Source: Paraktedonobacter sp036384215 (GTDB lineage: Bacteria; Chloroflexota; Ktedonobacteria; Ktedonobacterales; Ktedonobacteraceae). Taken from it: a DNA stretch of 21,313 nucleotides. Below are positions 14,665 through 21,313 of the stretch, in pieces; within the stretch, counting starts at the first letter, position 1; each line of letters starts with the position of its first letter. Made by a program: the position numbers and the translations under genes. Location of the stretch: the NCBI GenBank assembly GCA_036384215.1, contig DASVMX010000668.1, forward strand, positions 1-21,313, read 5' to 3'. A model generated the notes under the pieces. The model was given only the letters and a program-made list of their open reading frames with translations. It was not told where the DNA came from and did no database searches.

Positions 14665-15009
14665 ATGAAAGTTATCCTCCACATCTTTAGTGGCCGCCCT
14701 GATCCATCCTGGGAACTCACGGAGGAAGAAGACGCTGAATTGGCAAGACGATTGATGGACCTGCCTCCCACTCATCACATGCTTCCTGAGGGCGGCCTGG
14801 GCTATTCTGGGTTTACTCTTGACAACCTGGACAAACTGGCGGGTTTACCTGCTGAGGTCCAGGTCTTTCAAGGCATCATTGGGGTGTGGGAGAACGGGTA
14901 TCCAACGTACTACCAGGACCTATGCCATCTTGAAGCATGGCTCATCGAACGGGGCCGAAAGCTCAGATATTATGGGGATCTTCTGAATCACCTCCTTGGG
15001 AACAACTGA
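14665..15009 (+). CDS. Uncharacterised 114-aa protein with SGRPDPSW motif
   Basis: I do not recognise a function. The start is well supported by AAAGGAG 7 nt upstream and a good promoter. The protein is soluble with no membrane helix. The N-terminus MKVILHIFSGRPDPSWEL looks like a beta-strand leading into a conserved-looking SGRPDPSW turn, followed by an acidic helix (EEEDAELARRLMDL) and a Gly-rich loop. The C-terminal half has a strand (VQVFQGIIGVW), then NGYPTYYQD and a basic helix (EAWLIERGRKLRYYGDLLNHLL). It is flanked closely on both sides by palindromic copies of the same dispersed repeat, so it may be cargo of a small mobile unit. Confidence 0.7.
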   Translation: MKVILHIFSGRPDPSWELTEEEDAELARRLMDLPPTHHMLPEGGLGYSGFTLDNLDKLAGLPAEVQVFQGIIGVWENGYPTYYQDLCHLEAWLIERGRKLRYYGDLLNHLLGNN

Positions 15010-15055
15010 GAAATCATGGCTGGTTACCGACAGAATCTGCGGTCTTCAAATCTTG

Positions 15056-15089
15056 CCCCTACTGAATAATTGTAACTATTCAGTAGGGG
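15056..15089. repeat. Dispersed repeat, copy 3 (perfect 13-bp palindrome)
   Basis: CCCCTACTGAATA (15056-15068) and TATTCAGTAGGGG (15077-15089) pair perfectly around ATTGTAAC. It lies 47 bp past the stop of the 114-aa gene and could also serve as its terminator, although no T-run follows. The next bases GGTGGGA recur as TCCCACC about 60 bp later. Confidence 0.7.
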
Positions 15090-15242
15090 TGGGAAATGCC
15101 TTGAAATCTCGACCGTTTTGCTGCGAAACCAGGATCTGTCCCACCCTTGGTGAAGGATAAGTTTGTTATGAAAAGGTGGATCTTTTTGAGGAGGAGCACC
15201 TCTCAGCGAGCGTGAGGATATGGCTTCCTTTTCTCGACAGTC

Positions 15243-15758
15243 TCAGGGCTTCTTTCGACGTGCGAGTTGGGCTTTGGCGCCTTTTCTCACGATCTTATCG
15301 TTTGAGTTGAGCAGTCGCATTAACGCTTGTTCCGCCTCGGGTCCGGGCGTGTTACCCAGCCCCCAGATCGCTTTGGTTGCCAAGGCTCGATATTCGTCAT
15401 AGGCGAGGTATTCGGGAATCCACTGGGTGGCGTGGTAGAGGGCGTCCACCGCCGCAGGCTGCCGCAGCTTGTCCAGGGCGCTGACGACGTTTTCATGCTG
15501 GGAATGCCAATCCGCTGAGCACAAGTGCACGAGCACGTCGAGAGAGTCTGCTATGATTCCGAACGTGAAACAGACAATGAGTGCCATCTCGACGTCTTCG
15601 GCACTTTGCCGCATGACCGCGTCGCGCAACAAGCCATCGCCGAGTATTCGCCCATCGGTGGCCCCAAAGTGCTGTAGCACATCGGAAGGCGACCCCTTGC
15701 GGTCACGCCCTGGCACGAAGGCGAGCGACATGATCAGGCTTCTCTCCTCTGGGGTCAC
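15243..15758 (-). CDS. HEAT-repeat-like helical protein
   Basis: 171 aa from GTG 15758, chosen because AAGGAG lies 8 nt upstream and the product then starts MTPEERSLIMSL; the frame extends 34 codons further without a ribosome-binding site. The sequence is almost entirely helical and amphipathic, with HEAT-like helix pairs: DALYHATQWIPEY.. AYDEYRALATKAIWGLGNT, then PEAEQALMRLLNSNDKIVRKGAKAQLAR, whose end is a typical HEAT helix. There is no signal peptide or membrane helix. HEAT-like proteins of this size often act as protein-binding adaptors or immunity proteins, but no partner is evident. The neighbours are a repeat copy and the IS256 transposase. Confidence 0.65.
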   Translation of the reverse strand: MTPEERSLIMSLAFVPGRDRKGSPSDVLQHFGATDGRILGDGLLRDAVMRQSAEDVEMALIVCFTFGIIADSLDVLVHLCSADWHSQHENVVSALDKLRQPAAVDALYHATQWIPEYLAYDEYRALATKAIWGLGNTPGPEAEQALMRLLNSNDKIVRKGAKAQLARRKKP

Positions 15759-16150
15759 TACGAGATCTCCTTGAAGGTGACGATGTGGTCGGCGAAAATA
15801 TGGGAAATAGATATTCCAAACATAGGAAAGCACTCCATAAGAGGAAAAGTGAAAGAACACATTTGCTCTATTCTATCACATGTTCCCTGATCCGGTCCTC
15901 CCGACTTTTTAACTTCTCCTTCTTACTTTGGGGCTGTTTACTGATCAAAATCCGTGATTCTTTCAGTCGTGATCTCGTTGTTAGCTACGAGAATAACGCC
16001 CTTGCCGTCTCCTTCCTCTCCTTGCCAGTGAACATACGACGCCATGCCGAATGGTGTGTATGGTAGAGATTTTCAAAGAACGGAATAGAAGAGGATAATA
16101 CAGGCATAGAAGATTGTTGTTCCATTCCCCTTCAAATCGAGGAGAAAACT
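15759..16150. other. 392-bp gap upstream of the transposase gene
   Basis: This stretch lies between the minus-strand HEAT-like gene and the plus-strand transposase. It should contain the left end of the IS256 element, but I could not match any part of it to the sequence after the transposase as a terminal inverted repeat. A 93-codon ORF here has no ribosome-binding site and no recognisable features. Confidence 0.5.
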
Positions 16151-17332
16151 ATGCCTGCTTCCAAAAAACGTACTACGTCTGTCCCCAGAGAAGCAACAGC
16201 AAGACAAGTCACCCATCCTCTGCTCAATGAGCAAGAATTCCGCCAACATCTCCGTAGCATGGCTTTAAGTGCAGTCCGAGCAATGCTTGAACAAGTGATG
16301 TGTGAGGAAATCGAACAGTGCCTCGGGGCCGCATGGGGAGAGTGTACAGATGAACGAAAAGGATACCGGAATGGGTATTACACGCGGGATCTGGTCACGA
16401 AAACCGGACGCATTGAGGATCTTTCTGTGCCACGAGATCGAGAAGGGCAATTCCATACTCAGGTGTTTGAGCGATATCAACGTTATGAACCAGAAGTAGC
16501 AGAAACCATCACAGAAATGTTTGTGAGCGGCACCAGTACCCATAAAGTGGGGAAAGTGGCTGAGACCTTGATGGGAGTGGGCCCCAGTGCCAGTGCAGTG
16601 AGCCGTTTGAACCAAACGCTGACGAAACAGTATGAAGCCTGGCGTGAACGCCCTCTCCAGGCTCATTACCGGGTCTGGTATCTTGACGGGATTCACTTCA
16701 CAGTTCGGCATGGAGATCAAACCGACTCAACTGTTGTCTTAACAGCGCTCAGCGTCGATCTTGAGGGAAAAAGAGAAATTCTTGGTTTACGAGCGTGTGC
16801 TGAAGAAGACAAAGATGGGTGGAGTTGTCTTCTTCAGGATCTGCGCAATCGAGGCGTGAGAGAGGTTGATCTGGTCGTTACCGATGGCCATGAAGGCATT
16901 CTTGCGGCTTTGGCGGCCTTGTTCCCTGTAGCTCCGCGACAACGGTGTTTGGTCCATAAACAGCGTAATGTGCTCAATGCGATTCCCCACCGAGAACGTC
17001 CAGAGGTAGCCGCAGAGCTTTCTGGGATGTTTCAGCAAGAAACAAAGGAAGAGGCGTTGCTCCAACTCGCAGCATTCAAAGCCAAATACCAGAAACGATA
17101 TCCAGAGGCCATTCGGAGTTTGTGCGAAGACGAAGAGCACTTACTCACCTTTTACGCCTTTCCAAAGGTAATGCATCGGTATATTCGGAGGACGAATGCG
17201 ATCGAGAGTTTTTTTAGTAATGTTCGTCAGCGCACCGATCAGATTGATGCATTTACCACCGAAACAAGTTGTATGACCATTGTCTGGGCAACCATGCAGG
17301 ACATTCGTCTTCCCAAAATACCGGTTGGGTAG
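16151..17332 (+). CDS. IS256-family transposase
   Basis: A 393-aa DDE transposase of the IS256 (mutator) family that cuts and moves its own element. The catalytic triad is visible: Asp179 in WYLDGIHFTVR, Asp245 in VVTDGHEGI, and Glu352 in RRTNAIESFFSNVRQRT. The family-specific C(2)H pair Cys266 and His269 (QRCLVHK) lies between the second Asp and the Glu. The N-terminal part (about 30-160) has the GYRNGYYTRDLVTKTGRIEDL DNA-binding stretch. The length and the C-terminal ending are normal, so it appears intact and possibly active. GAGGAG lies about 8 nt before the ATG. Confidence 0.95.
   Translation: MPASKKRTTSVPREATARQVTHPLLNEQEFRQHLRSMALSAVRAMLEQVMCEEIEQCLGAAWGECTDERKGYRNGYYTRDLVTKTGRIEDLSVPRDREGQFHTQVFERYQRYEPEVAETITEMFVSGTSTHKVGKVAETLMGVGPSASAVSRLNQTLTKQYEAWRERPLQAHYRVWYLDGIHFTVRHGDQTDSTVVLTALSVDLEGKREILGLRACAEEDKDGWSCLLQDLRNRGVREVDLVVTDGHEGILAALAALFPVAPRQRCLVHKQRNVLNAIPHRERPEVAAELSGMFQQETKEEALLQLAAFKAKYQKRYPEAIRSLCEDEEHLLTFYAFPKVMHRYIRRTNAIESFFSNVRQRTDQIDAFTTETSCMTIVWATMQDIRLPKIPVG
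16151..17332 (+). mobile_element. IS256-family insertion sequence, ends not resolved
   Basis: The span given is the transposase gene only. IS256 elements normally carry terminal inverted repeats of 20-40 bp and 8-9 bp target duplications. I could not find a convincing matching pair between 15860-16150 and 17333-17600, so the ends are undetermined or decayed. Confidence 0.6.
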
Positions 17333-17610
17333 GAGAATACTGGTAAGGAATTCGTAAAAACTCAGCCAATCTTCGAGCTGACCCATCGGCCCCTTGGCTT
17401 TTTTTCTTTCTTGTGGCAGAGAATACGTCCAATCTCTTCCTTTCAGGTTTCCCAAATATGAGCGAGGAATTGTTTGGAGGGCACGTTACATAGTCTATGT
17501 TCCGTTTTTTCGTTTTTGCGAGGGAGCATGAAAAGAAGGAATGGGCAAGCACTGGTATCTAGTCGAGAAAATACGATCACAAACATAGAAAAAGTGTAAT
17601 AGAGGTAGAC

Positions 17611-18156
17611 ATGCAACAGGAAATGCAAAGAAGAATATCCCCTCTCTCTCACAGACGCACGAGCTCGTGTCTGGCTTTCTGGCTCCCCGTTCTCTGTCTG
17701 GGGGTTTTCCTGGGTCCGGCTGAATATCTTCTCGGCATAAATTCCCTCGGGTCTCATGCTCTTGTGCCGTTCCCCTGGTTCGTCAGCACGCTCTTGATCT
17801 GTTTTGTGAGCGGGGTGCTTTGCGCGCTCTTCGCAACTCTGCGCATGGAAAGTAGAAGAGTCGGCACCATTCTGCTCAGAGGCGTTCTCAGTAGCTGCTC
17901 GGCCAGTCTCCTCAACATCGGCCTTTGGCTGGTCTACCTCCTTGTTGATGGCATTTACACGATTTACCATCCAGTTCCCCCGACGGGTGGGCCAGGCTGG
18001 CACCTTGCTCCGAGTTGGGGATTGCTCGTGGTGGGCCTCTTCCTTTTTCTTGCCGTTGCCTCTTTTCATTTGATAGTCACCCTGCTCGGTGGTGTGCTGG
18101 GGGGACTGATCCAAGGGATCATTGTTCAGATCCAGAGCGTGCTTAAAGGTTCCTGA
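17611..18156 (+). CDS. Four-helix membrane protein of unknown function
   Basis: 181 aa. It has about four to five membrane helices: 21-43 (LAFWLPVLCLGVFLGPAEYLL region), 52-77 (FPWFVSTLLICFVSGVLCAL), 88-112 (LLRGVLSSCSASLLNIGLWLVYLLV) and one long or split segment at 133-172. A Pro/Gly-rich loop (HPVPPTGGPGWH) precedes the last segment. GAGGT lies about 6 nt before the ATG. No family is recognised and no charged residues sit inside the helices. A 223-codon frame on the other strand is the hydrophilic mirror of these helices and was not called. The gene sits between the IS256 transposase and a broken gene, so it may belong to accessory DNA. Confidence 0.6.
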   Translation: MQQEMQRRISPLSHRRTSSCLAFWLPVLCLGVFLGPAEYLLGINSLGSHALVPFPWFVSTLLICFVSGVLCALFATLRMESRRVGTILLRGVLSSCSASLLNIGLWLVYLLVDGIYTIYHPVPPTGGPGWHLAPSWGLLVVGLFLFLAVASFHLIVTLLGGVLGGLIQGIIVQIQSVLKGS

Positions 18157-18169
18157 ACCTCAACTTTTC

Positions 18170-18656
18170 CTACACAATTATCGGTATGGCGTCAACATGT
18201 CCATTTAGTGTATATCCCCAGGGAATAAGGAAGTGCTCTAATAAGAATTGTAGCCATCTCACGGGGTTGTAAAACTTTTCTCCCCTATCCCATTGAAGCG
18301 CCGTTCCGTCTTGATTGGGTTCCCACTGGCACCAGAGGCTTGGTATTCTCAGGAGGAGCAAAATTATAACCAGCCAGAGGGTATGGCGGAACTCCAACTG
18401 CAAGGGTGAGGCTGGCGAGCGCAGGGTGTTCGACACAATGACCTCTTAGAGCGACGCTGCCGGTAAAGTATCGTCCATCTTCTCCAATGGGGAGACCTAC
18501 TGCTTTCCGAATGGGGTCGTCTTCCATTTGTTCAAGCAATTCTGCGTTCCAGGTCATATGACGTACTTCTGAAAACGCTTTGAGATAGTTTTTATGTTCT
18601 GGAGCAAGTGGGCGATCAAGATCAAATTGCCCTTGAAAAGTGGTAGTATAGCCCAT
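18170..18656 (-). pseudogene. Frameshifted conserved gene (GYTT..GYTLNG protein)
   Basis: The start is ATG 18656 with a perfect AAGGAGG 6 nt upstream. The first frame gives MGYTTTFQGQFDLDRPLAPEH through YNFAPPENTKP, then drifts and stops at 18285. The second frame, overlapping from about 18350, carries the natural continuation PSLWCQWEPNQDGTALQWDRGEKFYNPVRWLQFLLEHFLIPWGYTLNG and stops at 18170. Joined near 18340-18355, these make one protein of about 160 aa matching a known small uncharacterised family that begins MGYTT and ends with a GYTLNG-type motif. A single-base indel separates them. The strong ribosome-binding site and otherwise clean sequence suggest a recent break or a sequencing error. 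No slippery heptamer is obvious. Confidence 0.75.
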
Positions 18657-18726
18657 AAATAACCTCCTTGAAATGATTGTATACAAGGGCTTTCTTTTCC
18701 GCAACCTATTGATCTTGAGAGTTACA

Positions 18727-18745
18727 CCCCCTCCTGAATGGTTAC
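18727..18745 (-). repeat. Dispersed repeat, copy 4 (reversed)
   Basis: CCCCCTCCTGAATGGTTAC, the reverse complement of the GTAAC-TTCAG-GGGGG consensus shared with copies near 11.2, 14.6 and 15.1 kb. It runs directly into the 10-bp array that starts at 18741. Confidence 0.6.
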
Positions 18746-18800
18746 GAATAGTTACGAAAAAGTTCGGGAAAGTTCGGGAAAGTTCGGGAAAGTTCAGAAC
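18741..18800 (+). repeat. 10-bp helically phased iteron array
   Basis: Six consecutive 10-bp units: GTTACGAATA, GTTACGAAAA, three exact copies of AGTTCGGGAA (18761-18790), then AGTTCAGAAC. The period equals one helical turn, so a protein would meet each unit on the same face. The last unit continues into TTTCC, making an 8-bp dyad (GGAAAGTT, CAG, AACTTTCC). It lies about 85 bp upstream of the broken minus-strand gene and directly beside an AT-rich tract. Rotated by two bases the unit is TTCGGGAAAG, the same word seen in degenerate form upstream of the ParM-like gene. Confidence 0.8.
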
Positions 18801-18809
18801 TTTCCGCCC

Positions 18810-18990
18810 TCCAAAAATAAGTATAATTTTACGAGTAACCTATAATTTTAAATGCTAATAAAGCTTATAATGTAATATTGGTATATTTAATATTTTTATC
18901 AAAAATATTAATAAAATTTTAAAAAGCAATTTCATTAATAAAATCATTTGCAATATAATATTAAAATGATGTTTGTCGAGTGATAAATGT
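18810..18990. other. Very AT-rich non-coding tract
   Basis: About 180 bp composed almost only of A and T with many TAAT, ATTAAT and TTTAA words, in sharp contrast to the GC-rich surroundings. It has no ORF. Lying beside the 10-bp array it resembles the unwinding region of an iteron-type origin, but I found no DnaA box (TTATCCACA-like) and no replication-initiator gene. Other readings are a nucleoid-protein-bound region or foreign DNA. Confidence 0.65.
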
Positions 18991-19319
18991 AAAAGTGGCA
19001 CACCTGTGGAGTGCCAGATGGGTATCGCCAGATGACATATTAATGCCAGGAAAGCCCTACAATTGCGAAAAATTCCCCACTGGATATTGACTGTATTGTC
19101 CGAGAAAATCTTTCCCAGAAAAAATTTCTATACGAATTTGACAACAAGGCTCTAAAATTGACGGCCATTTTCAGTGTATCTTGTCTGTTATTCTCCATAG
19201 AATCCGTAAGGAGAGAGGGGAGGCATCGGCGAGACAAGCTTGCTATGCCTCCCTGTAAAAGCCATGCTTGCCATCGCCGAATACGCATCAGCCGAAGAAT
19301 GGCCGGTTTTCTGCGCGGG
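18991..19319. other. Non-coding stretch with several small hairpins
   Basis: I see no convincing gene. A 6-bp hairpin TGGCAC/GTGCCA lies near 19000-19020. A 9-bp perfect hairpin (19218-19226 with 19245-19253) follows the stop of the minus-strand PPOX gene by about 67 bp and could end its transcript, but no T-run follows on that strand. TTGACA-like boxes near 19138 and 19159 lack well-spaced -10 partners. Confidence 0.45.
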
Positions 19320-19715
19320 CTAGCCCTGAGAGGTTGTGCGTTCCGGCTGAATGTAGAGGATGACGCGCTCGTCCCCAGGCTGGTTATAGGGATAGTGATC
19401 GACGCCCATATATTTCTTGGCCAGGGAGTCGATGAACTTTTTTTGCGGATCTTCCTCGACGCGCACTACCTTGCCGCGAATCTCTAAATAATGATAGGGA
19501 TTCTTGGGGTCGGTGATCGACAGCGCGATATGCGGATCGCGCTTCAGGTTGTGATATTTCTGGCGCGTCTTGGTCTGACTGATGCGCACATAGGTGCCGT
19601 CCCAATCAAACCAGACCGGGTTGGACTGTGGTTCGTGATGGGGTCCGATGGTCGCGATGTGGGCCAAACTATCGGATTTGAGAATACTCATCTCTTTCTC
19701 TGGAATAACGCTCAT
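19320..19715 (-). CDS. PPOX-class flavin/F420-dependent oxidoreductase
   Basis: A 131-aa split-barrel protein of the pyridoxamine-phosphate-oxidase-like superfamily. The run SLAHIATIGPHHEPQSNPVWF, then DWDGTYVRISQTKTRQKYHNLKRDPHIALSITDPKNPYHYLEIRGKV, is the standard pattern of the PPOX class F420-dependent subfamily, which binds a deazaflavin or FMN at the dimer interface to reduce small substrates. Length and order are normal. GGAGG lies 7 nt before the ATG. It is divergent from hutH across 174 bp and appears to be a single-gene unit. The exact cofactor and substrate cannot be told from the sequence. Confidence 0.85.
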   Translation of the reverse strand: MSVIPEKEMSILKSDSLAHIATIGPHHEPQSNPVWFDWDGTYVRISQTKTRQKYHNLKRDPHIALSITDPKNPYHYLEIRGKVVRVEEDPQKKFIDSLAKKYMGVDHYPYNQPGDERVILYIQPERTTSQG

Positions 19716-19889
19716 GGTTTTTCCTCCGTTTCACTAAGATGCCCAGGTGGTGATAAAATCATCTGAGCAGAGAACGTCTCGCTATTTGTATTGTAGCGAC
19801 CTGCCAATAATTTTTATGCGCTGTACAATCGGCCTCTCCATCTGCTATCATGCCTGCATAGAGGCAGTGCAGCCTTGAAAGGAAACCCA

Positions 19890-21313
19890 ATGATGAAAGC
19901 AGATATTGTTCCCACCCTTCCCGGTGAGGTTATCATCCGAGGCCAGGAGTTGAGCAGCGCTGAAGTTCTGGCAGTGGCTCGCCATTATGCTCCGGTTTCG
20001 CTGGACCCTTCTTCTCTGGCACGAATTAACGCGGCGCGGCGCGTCATTGATCGTATGGCGGACGAGGGCCAGAAAGTATACGGCGTGACCACTGGCTTTG
20101 GCCATCTCAGTCGCGTGCGTATTCCCCACGAACAGTTACCCGATTTGCAGCATAACTTGCTGCGCAGCCACGCAGCCGGGGTTGGCGAACCTCTGAGCGA
20201 GGATGTCGCCCGCGCCATGACCCTTCTGCTGGCCGCCAGCCTGGCGCGCGGCAATTCAGGCGTGCGCGTTGAGGTTATCAGTCTCTTACTGGCTATGCTC
20301 AACGCGCATTTCTACCCGGTCGTGCCCTCGCGTGGTTCCGTGGGCGCCAGTGGCGATCTCGCGCCCCTGGCGCATCTCGCGTTGATCCTGATCGGCGAAG
20401 GCGAGGTTATCTATCGCGGCGAGCATCTTCCAGGTCACAAAGCTCTGGCCCAGGCTGGCCTGACTTCTTTACATTTGCAGGCGAAAGAGGGACTGGCCCT
20501 GATCAACGGCACTCACCTGATGGAAGCCAGCGCCATCCTGGCGCTGGCGGATGCGCAGGCGCTGTTACGAGCCGCCGAGGTCGCCTGTGCCATGAGCATC
20601 GAAGCCCTGATGGGCAGCCACATTCCCCTGGACCCGCGCATCCACGAACGGCGCGGCCAGCTTGGACAGAAAGCTACCGCGGCGCGCCTGCTTGAACTGG
20701 TGCGAGAGAGCGAGATCAATCTGAGCCATCAGAACTGCGCGCGTGTACAGGATCCCTATACCATGCGTTGTGCTCCCCAGGTGCTTGGCGCTGTGCGCGA
20801 TTCCCTGGAATACTGTGCTGGCGTCTTCGAGCGCGAACTGGGGGCCGTCACCGACAATCCCTTGATCTTTCCCGAAGACGGTGAAGTGCTCAGCGGCGGC
20901 AACTTTCACGGTCAGCCCCTTGCCCTGGCGCTGGACACCATGGCCCTGGCTATCACCCAGCTCGCCAGCTTCTCCGAGCGTCGCATCTACAACCTTATGG
21001 GACCACACGACTGGGACGAAAACGGCGCGCCGCTTTTTCTGACTCCCAACCCCGGACTCAACTCCGGCTTTATGATCGCGCAGTACGTGGCCGCGGCCCT
21101 CACCAATGAAATCAAAGTTCTGGCTCATCCCGCCAGTATTGACTCTATTCCCACCAGCGCCGGTATGGAAGACTTCAACAGTATGGGGGCTACCAGCGCC
21201 CACAAAATGCTGCGTATCCTGGAGCAAGCCACCCAGATTGTTGCCATCGAATTCATGTGCGCAGCCCAGATGCTTGACTTCCGTCTGCCGCTCAAGCCCG
21301 GCATCGGCGTACA
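19890..21313 (+). CDS. hutH: Histidine ammonia-lyase, 3' end beyond the window
   Basis: HutH removes ammonia from L-histidine to give trans-urocanate, the first step of histidine breakdown, acting as a cytoplasmic tetramer. 474 residues are present and the last 35-40 are cut off by the window edge. The Ala153-Ser154-Gly155 triad in GSVGASGDLAPLAHL forms the MIO electrophile without added cofactor. Tyr64 (YGVTTGFGHL) is the catalytic base, NLLRSH with Ser93-His94 favours histidine over phenylalanine or tyrosine, and QDPYTMRCAPQ and GNFHGQPLALALD are intact. ATG 19890 has AAAGGA 7 nt upstream; ATG 19893 is possible. HutI lies 8.8 kb upstream on the same strand and no hutU is in between. Confidence 0.95.
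   Translation, partial: MMKADIVPTLPGEVIIRGQELSSAEVLAVARHYAPVSLDPSSLARINAARRVIDRMADEGQKVYGVTTGFGHLSRVRIPHEQLPDLQHNLLRSHAAGVGEPLSEDVARAMTLLLAASLARGNSGVRVEVISLLLAMLNAHFYPVVPSRGSVGASGDLAPLAHLALILIGEGEVIYRGEHLPGHKALAQAGLTSLHLQAKEGLALINGTHLMEASAILALADAQALLRAAEVACAMSIEALMGSHIPLDPRIHERRGQLGQKATAARLLELVRESEINLSHQNCARVQDPYTMRCAPQVLGAVRDSLEYCAGVFERELGAVTDNPLIFPEDGEVLSGGNFHGQPLALALDTMALAITQLASFSERRIYNLMGPHDWDENGAPLFLTPNPGLNSGFMIAQYVAAALTNEIKVLAHPASIDSIPTSAGMEDFNSMGATSAHKMLRILEQATQIVAIEFMCAAQMLDFRLPLKPGIGV

Noticed and set aside
15860..17600. Terminal inverted repeats of the IS256 element
   Set aside because: Only short, weak matches such as AGAGATT were found between the two flanks; not enough to set the ends.
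17443..18114. A 223-codon open frame on the minus strand over the membrane protein
   Set aside because: Its hydrophilic, low-complexity sequence mirrors the membrane helices of the plus-strand gene, and it has no clear ribosome-binding site.
18801..19000. A chromosomal oriC
   Set aside because: There are no DnaA-box clusters and no dnaA, dnaN or gidA-type neighbours, so the AT-rich tract alone does not support it.

Overview
The window reads as chromosomal DNA of a GC-rich, filamentous-type Chloroflexi bacterium, most likely class Ktedonobacteria. This is an inference from gene content and style: a Hanks-type kinase fused to a multi-pass membrane tail, a Pro-rich membrane protein with a LamG-like domain, an ECF sigma factor beside a membrane WD40 protein, a ParM-like actin, an IS256 transposase, and dispersed repeats. 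No rRNA or tRNA gene was seen, so the taxonomy rests on protein style only.

Layout. 0-2.6 kb: a spacerless 80-bp perfect palindrome, a BBE-type FAD oxidase, an AhpD/carboxymuconolactone decarboxylase-like protein, and upstream of that a strongly folded minus-strand segment that resembles a stand-alone HEARO/omega RNA. 2.6-6.5 kb: a SAM methyltransferase convergent with miaA, which is coupled (TAATG) to the membrane Ser/Thr kinase. 6.7-9.6 kb: a Pro-rich/LamG-like surface protein, then a ParM-like actin gene coupled (TAATG) to a small ribbon-helix-helix-like protein, which looks like a chromosomal ParM-ParR cassette. 9.8-11.1 kb: hutI, followed within 40 bp of its stop by a parS-like site. 11.35-14.3 kb: a GNAT acetyltransferase, a 123-bp inverted-repeat element, and an ECF sigma factor paired with a seven-repeat WD40 membrane protein. 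14.3-19.3 kb: a repeat-rich, gene-poor accessory stretch with an orphan 114-aa gene between two palindromic repeat copies, a HEAT-like protein, an IS256 transposase, a four-TM protein, a frameshifted gene, a 10-bp helically phased repeat array and a very AT-rich tract. 19.3 kb to the end: a PPOX/F420-type oxidoreductase divergent from hutH, which runs off the window.

How it fits together. HutH and HutI are steps 1 and 3 of histidine degradation but are separate monocistronic units about 9 kb apart, with no hutU seen between. The kinase, the sigma/WD40 pair and the LamG-like protein suggest envelope sensing. The most distinctive theme is segregation or maintenance-like DNA: a ParM/ParR-like operon with a degenerate 10-bp repeat array upstream, a second and better array of nearly the same 10-mer at 18.74-18.80 kb beside an AT-rich tract, and a near-consensus parS at 11.1 kb.
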